From Hamadaea flava (GTDB taxonomy: Bacteria; Actinomycetota; Actinomycetes; Mycobacteriales; Micromonosporaceae): a stretch of DNA of 64,000 bases. Numbering within the stretch: the first letter of the stretch is position 1; each line of letters begins with the position of its first letter. Below, one piece after another: positions 41,210 to 49,544 of this stretch. The stretch lies in contig NZ_JAMZDZ010000001.1 in NCBI RefSeq assembly GCF_024172085.1, positions 2,976,001 through 3,040,000 on the forward strand, given 5' to 3'. The translations under genes and the position numbers were made by a program. Below the pieces are notes generated by a model. That model saw nothing but the letters and a program-made list of their open reading frames with translations, searched no databases and was not told the DNA's origin.

Positions 41210-41677
41210 GTGACACCCGTTGAGGAACTGCGCTACCTGATCCTGGCCGCCCAGCGCGAGGGGAACCGGCAGCTCGCCCAGGCGCTCCGCCCGCACGGCA
41301 TCACTCCCGCCCAGGCCGAAGTGCTGCGCCTGCTGGAGGACCGGCAGCCGCTCACCCTGTCCGGCCTCGGCGAACTGCTCGTCTGCGAGAGCGGCACCAA
41401 CCCCAGCCGCCTCGTCGACCGGCTCGTGAGCGCGGAACTGGTGCGTCGCGTACCGGGGGAACAGGATCGGCGGCAGGTCGAGCTGAGCCTGACTCCGGCC
41501 GGCAGACGCCTCGCCCGCAAGGTCGCCGCGATCGAGGATGAACTCCACCGCATGTTGGCCGCGGCCGGCTCCGCTCGCGAACTCGCCACGGCCGCCACGT
41601 TCCTGCGTACGCTGGTCGCTGGCCAGCCCGCCGGGGACGCCGTCGCCCTCCGGAAAAGATCTTCGGCGCGGATGTAG
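41210..41677 (+). CDS. MarR family transcriptional regulator
   Basis: 155 residues with the MarR winged helix: PAQAEVLRLLEDRQPLTLSG, SRLVDRLVSAELVRRVPG and the wing EQDRRQVELSLTPAGRR. Probably represses itself and the divergent lactonase-like gene via the ATGTCGTGT repeats. GTG 41210 follows TAATCT by 6 bases: leaderless. The C-terminal 25 residues are basic and look unstructured. Confidence 0.9.
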   Translation: MTPVEELRYLILAAQREGNRQLAQALRPHGITPAQAEVLRLLEDRQPLTLSGLGELLVCESGTNPSRLVDRLVSAELVRRVPGEQDRRQVELSLTPAGRRLARKVAAIEDELHRMLAAAGSARELATAATFLRTLVAGQPAGDAVALRKRSSARM

Positions 41678-41746
41678 AGAACCCCGTTCCGGCTCCGACC
41701 CAGGTTCGACAGCGAACAATTGGTAGGGCTGGAAGGAGCCGACATC

Positions 41747-42298
41747 ATGCGCAAGGTCATCTACTGGGTGCACACCTCGGTCGACGGGTTCGTCGACGGG
41801 CCGAACGGCGAGTTCGACTGGCCCGTCATGGGACCGGAGCTGGCGGCGTACTCGGAACAGCTGGACGACCGGGTCGACACACTGCTGTTCGGCCGGGTGG
41901 TGTGGGCGATGATGGCCGGTTTCTGGCCGACCGCCGAACAGATCTCCGACGATGCGCACGTGGCGCGATTCGCGCCGTTCTGGCGGGCCACCCCGAAGAT
42001 CGTCCTGTCCCGCACGTACGCCGGCGACGACTGGACCACCGCCGTGGTCGAGGCCGAGGCCGTCACCGAGCTCAAGCAGCAGGACGGCCGGGACCTGCTG
42101 CTCACCGGCGGCATCGGCGCGGCCGCGGCGCTCACCGAGCACGGCCTGATCGACGAATACCACGTCGCCGTCCACCCCGTCGTGCTCGGCGGCGGCCGCC
42201 CGCTCTTCGCACACCCGACCGACCGGCTCAACCTGCGGCTCGTGAACTCGGCCGTGGCCGACGGCCGCATCGTCATCAACCAGTACGAGCGCGCCTGA
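41747..42298 (+). CDS. Dihydrofolate reductase family (RibD C-terminal-like) protein
   Basis: 183 residues: MRKVIYWVHTSVDGFVDGPNG-type opening, LLFGRVVWAMMAGFWP, DLLLTGGIGAAAALTEHGL and HPVVLGGGRPLF, all hallmarks of the YyaP/YwjB-like DHFR-fold reductases, which are common in actinobacteria and not true folate enzymes. ATG 41747 has AAGGAG 8 bases upstream. Monocistronic; a hairpin follows. Confidence 0.9.
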   Translation: MRKVIYWVHTSVDGFVDGPNGEFDWPVMGPELAAYSEQLDDRVDTLLFGRVVWAMMAGFWPTAEQISDDAHVARFAPFWRATPKIVLSRTYAGDDWTTAVVEAEAVTELKQQDGRDLLLTGGIGAAAALTEHGLIDEYHVAVHPVVLGGGRPLFAHPTDRLNLRLVNSAVADGRIVINQYERA

Positions 42299-42312
42299 CC
42301 CAGTCTGCGAAG

Positions 42313-42375
42313 TGATCTCCGGAATGCCAGCGACCTTTCCGCAGCCCGGTAACGTACGCCAGCCTCCGGAGATCA
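42313..42375 (+). terminator. Hairpin after DHFR-like gene
   Basis: Perfect 11-bp inverted repeat TGATCTCCGGA (42313-42323) and TCCGGAGATCA (42365-42375) around 41 bases, 14 bases past the stop codon. Confidence 0.6.
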
Positions 42376-42466
42376 ACCTAGCCGCCGGGGCTGGCGGCAC
42401 CGCGCCGAGCGAAGTCCGCACGCTTCCTGCGTCTCCTGGGACTGAGCCGTCCCGATGGGCTGCCCG

Positions 42467-42976
42467 ATGAGCGATGAGATCGGGGCAGTGCGTCCGGCGT
42501 ACCAGATGACTCCCGACGTCGTGGCGATCGTCGCCGTCCATGGGACCGAGCTGGTGTTGATCCGCGAGTTCCGGCCGGCGGTCGGCGAGCGGGTCTTGCA
42601 GGTCCCGATGGGCAAGATCCCCGCCGGGATCGACCCGCGCGAGCAGGCGCTCGCGGAGCTGGCCGAGGAGACCGGCTTCGAGGCGCGGAACTGCGAGTTC
42701 GTCGCGTGCCTGTTCTCCGCGCCGGGGTGGATGAATCAGCGGATGCATGTCTTCCTGGCCACGGACCTGATCGAACTCGCGGAGCGGCCGCCCGGCGACC
42801 CGGACGAGGTGGACATCGAAGTCGTGCCGCTGCCGATTGCGAGCCTCGCTGAAGCGATGGCGGGCGGCGTGCTCCGGGATGCCCGGAGCATCGCCGCCCT
42901 CACTGTGGCGTTAGGCGCTTACGGCGTGACGACGACGCCGTGGAAGGTCACCACGAGGTGGCCGTCCGAGGCGTAG
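42467..42976 (+). CDS. NUDIX hydrolase, ADP-ribose-pyrophosphatase-like
   Basis: 169 residues. The Nudix box reads GKIPAGIDPREQALAELAEE then TGF: the metal-binding glutamates (AEL, EE) and both glycines are kept, but the box arginine (REL) is alanine and the first glutamate is isoleucine. The layout is that of ADP-ribose/NUDT5-like enzymes. ATG 42467 is chosen; ATG 42455 is in frame. The C-terminal 19 residues lie in a 58-base overlap with the convergent pectate lyase gene and look like read-through tail. Confidence 0.83.
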   Translation: MSDEIGAVRPAYQMTPDVVAIVAVHGTELVLIREFRPAVGERVLQVPMGKIPAGIDPREQALAELAEETGFEARNCEFVACLFSAPGWMNQRMHVFLATDLIELAERPPGDPDEVDIEVVPLPIASLAEAMAGGVLRDARSIAALTVALGAYGVTTTPWKVTTRWPSEA

Positions 42977-44724
42977 GACCAGCCCAGCGCGCCGCTGTAG
43001 GTGGTGCAGCGGGAGCCGTTCGTGCCGCTCCAGAACTGGTTGGAGCTGTCGGAGTCGCCGATGATCCGGTCGTTGGTCCCGCTGCTGAACCGGCAGGACG
43101 TGTTGGTGCGGAACACCGACGTTCCGGCGTCGAAGTTGAAGTTGCGCTCGGCGTTGTCGATGCTCACGTTGTTCGAGATCGTCATCGAGCCCGGGTTGCT
43201 GTTGTAGGTGAAGCCGTGCTTACCGTTGTGGTACGCGATGCTGCGCCGCACGATGTGGTTCACCCCGATGTCCTCGCCACCGAGCTTGTAGCCGTTGCGG
43301 TCGCCCGCCCCGGCCTGGCTGCCGTCGCTCAGCGTGCCGTTGTTGTAGGACAGCGAGTCTTCGATGGTCACCACGCCGATCGGGCCGGTGTCGGTCTTCG
43401 TGTACAGGTCCCAGCCGTCGTCGATGTTGTTGTGCGAGACGGCGTACCGGAAGACGTTGCCGGAGCCGACGGTGAGCTTGGCCGCGAAGCCGTCGGCGTC
43501 CTCCCCGTCGGAGTCGGCGTTGTCGTGCGACTCGGCGCTGAGGATCAGGTTGTTCGCCGGCCACTGCGCCTGCGGCGTGTCGGAGGCGATCCGGGACAGC
43601 TGCAGACCGGTGTCCCGATTGAACCGGGTCACCGTACGCTCGATGATGTTGTTGCTGCCGCCGACGAAGATGCCGTTGTCGCCGGCCCGCTCGACGACGA
43701 GGCCGTAGACCCGCCAGTAGTTCGCGTTCAGCGCCAGGCCCCGGTTGGCCGAGTCCTCGGTCTGCGCGGAGAAGTTGAGCACCGGCGTCTCCCCCGGGTA
43801 CGCCGACAGCGTCTTGCGGGCGCTGGAGGTTCCACTGTTGGCGGGGGCGATCGTCACCGTCGACGAGTAGTTGTAGGTGCCGCCGCGCAGGTAGATCGTG
43901 CCGCCCGCCGCGATCCTCGTCAGCGCCGAGGTCAGCGTCGTCGGGTTGGCCTGCGTGCCGGCCGCGCTGTCAGTGCCGCCCGGCGCCACGTAGACCGCGC
44001 CGGTCGTCGGACTGGTCGTGGGGCTCACCGTCGGGCTGCTGGTCGGGCTGCTCGTCGGTGAACTGGTCGGGCTGCCGGTCGTCGCGCTCGGCGACGGGCC
44101 GGCCGCGTCGGTCACCACGACGTCGTCGAACCGGGCGCTGGCGTAGTACGTCGCCACGCCGATCTGGCCGCTGGCGAACTGCGTGTCGGTGGCCGTCAGG
44201 ACGGTGCCGCCGTTGACGGTGCCCCGCAACGAGCTGCCGGCGACCTGCAGGCTCAACGCGTACGTCGTGTTCAGGGTGAACGTCAGCGAAGCCGAGGCCA
44301 GGGTCGTGGAGGAACCGCTGACGAGCTTCTTCAGTTCGACCGTGTTGTTGCTGCGCAGCGCGAGGTAGTAGTAGCTCGTCGACGACTGGGCCCGGGCCAG
44401 CACCGCCACGAAACGGTTGGTGCCGTTGGTCGCGGTCGGCTTCACGTTCACGGTCACCGTGTAGTCGGTCCAGCTGCTCGTGCCGGCTCGAGCCCGCGCA
44501 TCCGAGCTGGTGCCGCTCTGCTGGTACGCGGGCGTGCCGTCGGTGACCACCGACCAGGTCCCGCCGCTGGTGCTCCAGCCGCTGGCGTTGCCGTCGTTGA
44601 AGTCGTCGCTGAACAGGGTGGCCGCGACGGCCGGACTGGACAGTCCGATCACGACTGTCGCCGCTGCCGCGAGCGTACCCATGACCGCGGCCATGGGCAG
44701 TTTCCATCGGAGTAGTGGGCGCAT
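42919..44724 (-). CDS. Secreted pectate lyase, PL9, with N-terminal jellyroll domain
   Basis: 601 residues: signal peptide (about 35, ending PAVAA); a jellyroll/CBM-like domain to about residue 205 (DDFNDGNASGWSTSGGTW); a Thr/Ser/Pro linker of SPTSSPT repeats; then a right-handed beta-helix with the PL9 region DADGFAAKLTVGSGN and NNIDDGWDLYTKTDTG, which holds the calcium aspartates and the catalytic lysine. It cleaves pectate by beta-elimination outside the cell. ATG 44724. Upstream lies GGAAAGCGCTTTCC, a LacI-type operator. Confidence 0.92.
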   Translation of the reverse strand: MRPLLRWKLPMAAVMGTLAAAATVVIGLSSPAVAATLFSDDFNDGNASGWSTSGGTWSVVTDGTPAYQQSGTSSDARARAGTSSWTDYTVTVNVKPTATNGTNRFVAVLARAQSSTSYYYLALRSNNTVELKKLVSGSSTTLASASLTFTLNTTYALSLQVAGSSLRGTVNGGTVLTATDTQFASGQIGVATYYASARFDDVVVTDAAGPSPSATTGSPTSSPTSSPTSSPTVSPTTSPTTGAVYVAPGGTDSAAGTQANPTTLTSALTRIAAGGTIYLRGGTYNYSSTVTIAPANSGTSSARKTLSAYPGETPVLNFSAQTEDSANRGLALNANYWRVYGLVVERAGDNGIFVGGSNNIIERTVTRFNRDTGLQLSRIASDTPQAQWPANNLILSAESHDNADSDGEDADGFAAKLTVGSGNVFRYAVSHNNIDDGWDLYTKTDTGPIGVVTIEDSLSYNNGTLSDGSQAGAGDRNGYKLGGEDIGVNHIVRRSIAYHNGKHGFTYNSNPGSMTISNNVSIDNAERNFNFDAGTSVFRTNTSCRFSSGTNDRIIGDSDSSNQFWSGTNGSRCTTYSGALGWSYASDGHLVVTFHGVVVTP

Positions 44725-44802
44725 CTCCGTTCGCCTTTCCAGACTGGCCGATTCGCGCGGCCGATGACAGATCGAAATACGTTCGAAACAGGCCCAGCCT
44801 AG

Positions 44803-44816
44803 GGAAAGCGCTTTCC
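44803..44816. promoter_or_regulatory. LacI-type operator upstream of pectate lyase
   Basis: Perfect 14-bp palindrome GGAAAGCGCTTTCC, 79 bases before the pectate lyase start, with the central CG of LacI-family sites. The regulator gene is not in the window. Confidence 0.65.
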
Positions 44817-44882
44817 GAAATTCAAGGCTATGCGTTTGCAGGTTTGTTGCAGGTTCTGGCCTTTCGTTCGGCAGTCCGGGCC

Positions 44883-45044
44883 GGAGGCACTCCGAGTGGC
44901 CGAGTTCAGCGGCGGCGGCGTTCGGCGGTCCAGGCCGGAGGCACTCCGAGTGGCCGAGTTCAGCGGCGGCGGCGTTCGGCGGTCCAGGCCGGAGGCACTC
45001 CGAGTGGCCGAGTTCAGCGGCGGCGGCGTTCGGCGGTCCAGGCC
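44883..45044. repeat. Three exact 54-bp tandem repeats spanning a gene's 3' end
   Basis: Copies start at 44883, 44937 and 44991 (each beginning GGAGGCACTCCGAGTGGCCG). Read on the minus strand, each holds the last codons of the SRPBCC gene (AWTAERRRR plus stop) and about 25 bases of its 3' flank. Only the copy nearest the gene is translated; the stop in it ends the protein at 45014. 54 is 18 codons, so the frame is also kept. Confidence 0.9.
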
Positions 45045-45571
45045 AGTGCGCCGAGGAGTTCGAGCCGGATCAGGCCCGCGCCGCCGAATTTGATGAGCCG
45101 CCAGTATGGGGCGAATCGGCGGCCCGCGTCCGGGCTTGTCGGCTGCACCCGGGTCTCCACGACGACTTCGGTGCCGGCCTCCGTCGCCGCCAGCCGCAGC
45201 GACATGGCGGCTTTGGCCCAGCCCGGTTCGTCGAAGGACACGAACGCGCCCGGGCCCGGCGGTATCTTCGCCAGCTCCGGCTTGAGCCGCCAGAATTTCG
45301 CGACCGCGCCGCGTACCTGCTCGACTCCGTCCACTGTGGCGAGCATCGGCGGGCCGGACCGCAGCCGCTTCGACCCGAGCGTGCGTACGCCCATCAGCAG
45401 CCCGGTCACCGGCAGCCGCCGGCGCGGGATCTCGTCCAGGCTCGCCCAGACCGTCGGCGGATCGGCGGCGATGATCCGGGTGTAGCGGGAGTGGAAGGCG
45501 TACTCCGGGAGCAGGTCGTTCAGCAGGGTTGCGGAACCAGCCATTTCGGAACTGACAGTTTCGGAACTCAT
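45014..45571 (-). CDS. SRPBCC family protein
   Basis: 185 residues with START-like features: RYTRIIAADPPTVWASLDE, AKIPPGPGAFVSFDEPGWAK, VVVETRVQPT and a C-terminal helix FGGAGLIRLELLGALAW. Ligand unknown. ATG 45571 lies inside an operator; ATG 45544 (MAGSATLL) is an alternative start. Divergent from a TetR regulator with two GGAACT-N3-AGTTCC sites between them, so it is the probable TetR target. Its end has been tandemly amplified (44883-45044). Confidence 0.8.
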   Translation of the reverse strand: MSSETVSSEMAGSATLLNDLLPEYAFHSRYTRIIAADPPTVWASLDEIPRRRLPVTGLLMGVRTLGSKRLRSGPPMLATVDGVEQVRGAVAKFWRLKPELAKIPPGPGAFVSFDEPGWAKAAMSLRLAATEAGTEVVVETRVQPTSPDAGRRFAPYWRLIKFGGAGLIRLELLGALAWTAERRRR

Positions 45572-45577
45572 AGTTCC
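45548..45577. promoter_or_regulatory. Two adjacent TetR operators
   Basis: GGAACTGACAGTTTC (45548-45562) and the perfect dyad GGAACTCATAGTTCC (45563-45577), abutting. They cover the spacer upstream of TATGAT (45579-45584), the -10 of the TetR gene, and the SRPBCC start region. Confidence 0.75.
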
Positions 45578-45590
45578 GTATGATGGCACG

Positions 45591-46184
45591 ATGACGGACG
45601 AACCACAACGGGGCGGCCGCCCCCGCGACACCCGGGTGGACGCCGCGATCCTGGCCGCCACCCGGACGCTGCTGGCCGAGGTGGGCTACGGCGCGCTGAC
45701 CATGGACCTCGTCGCCGGACGGGCCAACGTCGGCAAAGCCGCGATCTACCGCCGGTACGCGGGCAAGCAGGATCTCGTGTTCGCCGCCGCCGTCCACGGC
45801 CGCACCCTCGACCCGCCGCCCGACTCCGGCGATCTGCGTACCGACCTGCGCTGGCTGGTCGGCGGGATCGCCCGCAGCCTCAGCAGCCCCGAAACCCGGG
45901 CCGCCCTCCCGGCGCTGCTCGCCGACGTCACCGCCGACGACGACGTCGCCGACCGGTTCATGCGGACCTTCGTCGCCGAGGAACGGGCGTACGTCGAGAC
46001 GATTCTCGACCAGGCCCGGCGCCGCGGCGACCTGCGTACGCCCGTCGACGCCGAAGTCGTGCACTCGCTGGTGCTCGGCGCGATCTTCGCCCGGATCTAC
46101 CTGCTGCGGAAGCCGGCCGACAAGGCGTACCAGCACGAGGTGACCGACCTGGCGGCGAAGGCGCTGACCGAGGGCGCTCGGTAG
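45591..46184 (+). CDS. TetR/AcrR family regulator
   Basis: 197 residues: N-terminal helix-turn-helix (ILAATRTLLAEVGYGALTMD, VGKAAIYRRYAGKQDLVF) and a ligand domain of the TetR_C type. TATGAT lies exactly 6 bases before ATG 45591, so the mRNA is leaderless. It likely represses itself and the divergent SRPBCC gene via the tandem GGAACT dyads. A 15-bp hairpin follows. Confidence 0.92.
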   Translation: MTDEPQRGGRPRDTRVDAAILAATRTLLAEVGYGALTMDLVAGRANVGKAAIYRRYAGKQDLVFAAAVHGRTLDPPPDSGDLRTDLRWLVGGIARSLSSPETRAALPALLADVTADDDVADRFMRTFVAEERAYVETILDQARRRGDLRTPVDAEVVHSLVLGAIFARIYLLRKPADKAYQHEVTDLAAKALTEGAR

Positions 46185-46195
46185 GCCCTATCGCG

Positions 46196-46258
46196 GCAGA
46201 TCACGGATGTGCGGGCAGGCCGCCGCCAAGATCGCGGGCAGATCCGTGATCTGCCGTT
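46196..46258 (+). terminator. Terminator after TetR gene
   Basis: Perfect 15-bp stem CGGCAGATCACGGAT (46196-46210) with ATCCGTGATCTGCCG (46244-46258), 33-base loop, 12 bases after the stop. Confidence 0.75.
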
Positions 46259-46289
46259 ATACCGACCGGCGATCCAGGAAAATGGGCGC

Positions 46290-46754
46290 GTGAAGGCATC
46301 GCCCCGGCACCAGGCGGCCGCGATCTACGGCACGATCATCAGCGGCTCGGTCATGGCGGCCGCGCCGCAGGACTCGGTGCTCACGGTCGTCGTGCTGGTG
46401 CTGGTCACGGTGTTCGTCTACTGGCTCGCCGAGCGGTACGCCGACCTGCTGGGCGCGTACGCCCACGGCCATCACCTGACCCGGGCCGACGTCCGTCACT
46501 CGTTCAGCGAAGGGCTGCCGCTGATCCGCGCCTCGTACGCGCCGCTGATCGTGCTCATCGCGGCGGCCCTGCTCGGCGCGGACACCCGGACGGCGTTGAC
46601 CATCGCGATGGGCTTCACCATCGCCTGGCTGTTCCTCATGGGCTACATCGCCGGACGCCGGCGCGGCGTCACCGGCTGGCCGCATGTGATCGTCACCGGG
46701 GCCGCCGGGCTGTTCGGGATCGTCCTGATGATCCTCAAACTCGCCCTGCACTGA
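46290..46754 (+). CDS. Hypothetical four-helix membrane protein
   Basis: 154 residues with four hydrophobic segments (IYGTIISGSVMAA; LTVVVLVLVTVFVYWLAERYADLLG; LIVLIAAALLG; AAGLFGIVLMILKLAL). Similar small proteins are annotated only as membrane proteins in actinobacteria. GTG 46290 has AGGAAA 8 bases upstream. The 3' end overlaps the convergent isochorismatase gene by 20 bases. Confidence 0.7.
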   Translation: MKASPRHQAAAIYGTIISGSVMAAAPQDSVLTVVVLVLVTVFVYWLAERYADLLGAYAHGHHLTRADVRHSFSEGLPLIRASYAPLIVLIAAALLGADTRTALTIAMGFTIAWLFLMGYIAGRRRGVTGWPHVIVTGAAGLFGIVLMILKLALH

Positions 46755-47298
46755 TCGCCTGGTCCGCCGGCACCGTCGCCGCGACCCGACCGGGCACTGT
46801 CTGCTGCGCCCAGTAGAAGTTGGTGTGCGCGATGACCTGATCCGGCGACGGCAGACCCAGCCCGTCCGGCAGCGGCCCGGTGGTGTGCGCGTCGCCGACG
46901 AGCGTCGTGTCGTAGCCCCGGGCGAGCGCGTTGTGCAGCGTCGCGCGTACGCAGGCGTCAGTCGCCGCACCCGTGACGAGCACCCGGCCGACACCGAGGC
47001 CGGCCAGCAGCTCGTCGAGGCCGGTGGCCTCGAACGAATCGGCGTGGTGTTTCTGCACGACCGGATCGCCGTCCTTCGGCGACAGCTCGGGGACGATCCG
47101 CCAGGGCTCGCCGCCGGCGACCAGCGACTCGTCGTTGTGCTGCACCCAGACGACCGGGACATGCTGGTCGCGCGCGCGATCCACCAGCCGCCCGATGGTC
47201 GCCACGACCCGGTCCCGCTCGTAGGCGTCGGACATCACACCGTTCTGCACGTCGACGACGAGCAGGGCGGTACCGGGCCGGTTTTCGAGCGTGGTCAT
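46735..47298 (-). CDS. Isochorismatase family cysteine hydrolase
   Basis: 187 residues with the triad Asp in LLVVDVQNGV, Lys in VVQKHHADSF and Cys in GAATDACVRAT. Family members hydrolyse isochorismate, nicotinamide or amides; lack of the extra metal-site residues I could check leaves the substrate open. ATG 47298. Divergent from the ion-channel gene. Confidence 0.92.
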   Translation of the reverse strand: MTTLENRPGTALLVVDVQNGVMSDAYERDRVVATIGRLVDRARDQHVPVVWVQHNDESLVAGGEPWRIVPELSPKDGDPVVQKHHADSFEATGLDELLAGLGVGRVLVTGAATDACVRATLHNALARGYDTTLVGDAHTTGPLPDGLGLPSPDQVIAHTNFYWAQQTVPGRVAATVPADQAISAGRV

Positions 47299-47412
47299 GC
47301 GCCGACCCTAGCGAAGATCATCGGACATGCGTTCGCCTGCCCGACACTCCCGCGTTTCAGCGGCCGATAGCATCACCCGTCTACACCCCCTTTGCGTGAT
47401 GTGAGGCCCCTC

Positions 47413-49263
47413 GTGATCTCGGCTCGGCTGCGGTATTGGTTCGACAACCTGATGTCCCGGGGCACTCCCGCACTGACCGGCCTGCTCGGCCTGGCGACGG
47501 TCGGGCTGGTGGTCGTGCTGGCCGGGATCGTGCTGGTCTTCACACCGTCTGCTGTGCACGGTCCCGGTGACGCGCTGTGGCAGAACTTCCTGCATGCCCT
47601 GGACGCCGGGACGATCGGCGGCGACCCCGAGGACCAGCCGCTCTACATCGCGTTCATGTTCGTGGCGACCGTCGGCGGCATCTTCATCCTGTCGGCGTTC
47701 GTCGGCGTACTGACGACCGGTCTGTCCGACCGGCTCGCCGAACTGCGCAAGGGCCGGTCGCAGGTCATCGAACGCGGCCACACCGTGGTCCTCGGCTGGT
47801 CCGATCAGCTGCCGACGATCATCCGCGAGCTGTCGCTGTCGGAGTCCGGCCGCACCACCGTGGCGATCCTGGCCGACCGGGACAAGGTCGCGATGGAGGA
47901 CGAGCTGCGCGACAAGGTCGGCGACGCGGGCGATGTGCGGTTCGTGTGCCGCACCGGGAACCCGGCCGACCCCGCCGATCTGCGCATCGTGCGGCCGGAA
48001 GAGGCACGCGTCGTGATGATGCCCTCGCCCGCCGGGGACAGCCCCGACATCCAGGTGGTCAAGTCGCTGCTCGCGCTGCGCCAGCTCGACTGGCCCAAGG
48101 GCCGTCCGCCGTCCGTCGCGGTCATCCGCGACACCGGCAACATGCCCGCCGCCACGCTCGCCGGCGGCACCGAGGTCACCATCATCGACGCCGAGGACAT
48201 CACCGCGCGCCTGCTCGTGCAGTCGCGGCGGCACCCCGGCCTGTCCGCCGTCTGCACCGACCTGCTCGGCTTCGAGGGCGTCGAGCTGCACATGCTCGCC
48301 GAACCGTCCCTGTCCGGGCTGTCCTACGCCTCGATTCTCCAGCGGTACGCGACCAGCACCGTCCTGGGCGTACGCCACAACGACGGGCGCGTCGAGGTGA
48401 ACCCGGAGGCCGCCACGGTGCTCCAGGACGGCGACGAGCTGATCCAGCTGGCCGAGAACCGGGCGGCGATCCGGCTGGCGCTGGAGCCCTACCGAGTGGA
48501 CACGTCGGCGATCAGCGGCAACGGCAAGAGCACCGCCGTCGCCGACGACACCCTCGTCCTCGGCTGGAACGACCGGGGGCCGACGATCGTCCGGCTGCTC
48601 GACCGCTACCTCACCGAGGGCTCGACGCTGCACGTCGCCGCGACCCGGCTCGACGTCGACACCACTGTGGACGGCGTACGCCATCTGTCGGTGAGCACCT
48701 CGCGCTGCGATCCGACGAACCGCCGCGCGCTGGAGGCGCTCAACCCGGCGAGCTACGAGCACGTCGTCGTGCTGGCCGACGACGAACTGGACGCCGCCCA
48801 GTCCGACGCCCGGAGCCTGGTGACCCTGCTGCACCTGCGCGACATCAAAGAGCGCGGCGGAGCCTCGTACGCGATCGTCGGCGAGCTGAACGACGACGCG
48901 AACCGGCGGCTGGCCCAGGTGACCCGGGCCGACGACTTCGTGGTGAGCCAGAAGATGATCAGCCTGCTGCTGACCCAGCTGGCCCGCAACGGCCACCTGA
49001 GCGCGGTCTTCGCCGAGTTGTTCGAACCCGGTGGCGCCGACATCTATCTCAAGCCGGTCGACGAGTACGTCGTCCCGGGTGTGGCGACGACCTTCGCCAC
49101 CGTCATCGAGGCGGCGATCCGGCGCGGCGAGACCGCCTTCGGCTACCGCCGCAGCGACCTGACCGACCAGGCCCCGGCCTTCGGCGTACGCCTGAATCCG
49201 GACAAGGGCGAGGCGATCACCTTCACCGAGGCCGACCGGATCGTGGTGCTGGCCCGCAGTTGA
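47413..49263 (+). CDS. CASTOR/POLLUX-type ion channel with two RCK/TrkA-N modules
   Basis: 616 residues: two membrane helices (about 20-50 and 75-105) with a pore-loop region between, then two Rossmann nucleotide-binding RCK domains beginning HTVVLGWSDQLPTIIREL (about 125) and TLVLGWNDRGPTIVRLL (about 378). Related plant proteins are cation channels; bacterial ones are poorly studied. GTG 47413 follows GAGG by 6 bases; TTG 47392 and GTG 47401 are alternatives. Likely a regulated K+ or Ca2+ path. Confidence 0.88.
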   Translation: MISARLRYWFDNLMSRGTPALTGLLGLATVGLVVVLAGIVLVFTPSAVHGPGDALWQNFLHALDAGTIGGDPEDQPLYIAFMFVATVGGIFILSAFVGVLTTGLSDRLAELRKGRSQVIERGHTVVLGWSDQLPTIIRELSLSESGRTTVAILADRDKVAMEDELRDKVGDAGDVRFVCRTGNPADPADLRIVRPEEARVVMMPSPAGDSPDIQVVKSLLALRQLDWPKGRPPSVAVIRDTGNMPAATLAGGTEVTIIDAEDITARLLVQSRRHPGLSAVCTDLLGFEGVELHMLAEPSLSGLSYASILQRYATSTVLGVRHNDGRVEVNPEAATVLQDGDELIQLAENRAAIRLALEPYRVDTSAISGNGKSTAVADDTLVLGWNDRGPTIVRLLDRYLTEGSTLHVAATRLDVDTTVDGVRHLSVSTSRCDPTNRRALEALNPASYEHVVVLADDELDAAQSDARSLVTLLHLRDIKERGGASYAIVGELNDDANRRLAQVTRADDFVVSQKMISLLLTQLARNGHLSAVFAELFEPGGADIYLKPVDEYVVPGVATTFATVIEAAIRRGETAFGYRRSDLTDQAPAFGVRLNPDKGEAITFTEADRIVVLARS

Positions 49264-49278
49264 GCGTAGCGTCGGCCT

Positions 49279-49473
49279 ATGCGATGGGTCTGGCTGATTC
49301 TGGGCATCCTGCTGACGCTGTCCGGCGCGACCTGGACGGTGCAGGGCGTCGGCGTTCTCGGCGGCAGCAGCATGACCGGCGAGACGATGTGGGCGGTGAT
49401 CGGGCCGATCGTGGCGATCGTCGGCCTGGTGCTGATCTGGCTCGGCCTGCGCAAGCCGGCCTCACCTAGCTAG
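49279..49473 (+). CDS. Small two-helix membrane protein
   Basis: 64 residues with two helices (WVWLILGILLTLSGATWTVQG and AVIGPIVAIVGLVLIWLGLR). No known function; it resembles many short actinobacterial integral proteins. TAGCGT (49267-49272) lies 6 bases before ATG 49279, so it is probably a leaderless, separately transcribed gene just after the channel gene. Confidence 0.75.
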   Translation: MRWVWLILGILLTLSGATWTVQGVGVLGGSSMTGETMWAVIGPIVAIVGLVLIWLGLRKPASPS

Positions 49474-49544
49474 CGCGCCGCCTAACAGCGGTATGACAGC
49501 GACGGTTCGGGTCGTGTTATCGGTCGATCCGTAGAACTGCCCTC

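Noticed and set aside
41701-41746. tRNA-like GGTTCGA string
   Set aside because: No acceptor stem or cloverleaf arms around it.
44799-46136. 445-codon minus-strand frame with 18-residue repeats (RRTPPPLNSATRSASGLD type)
   Set aside because: Antisense to the TetR gene and out of frame with the SRPBCC gene; its repeats are just the 54-bp DNA triplication translated.
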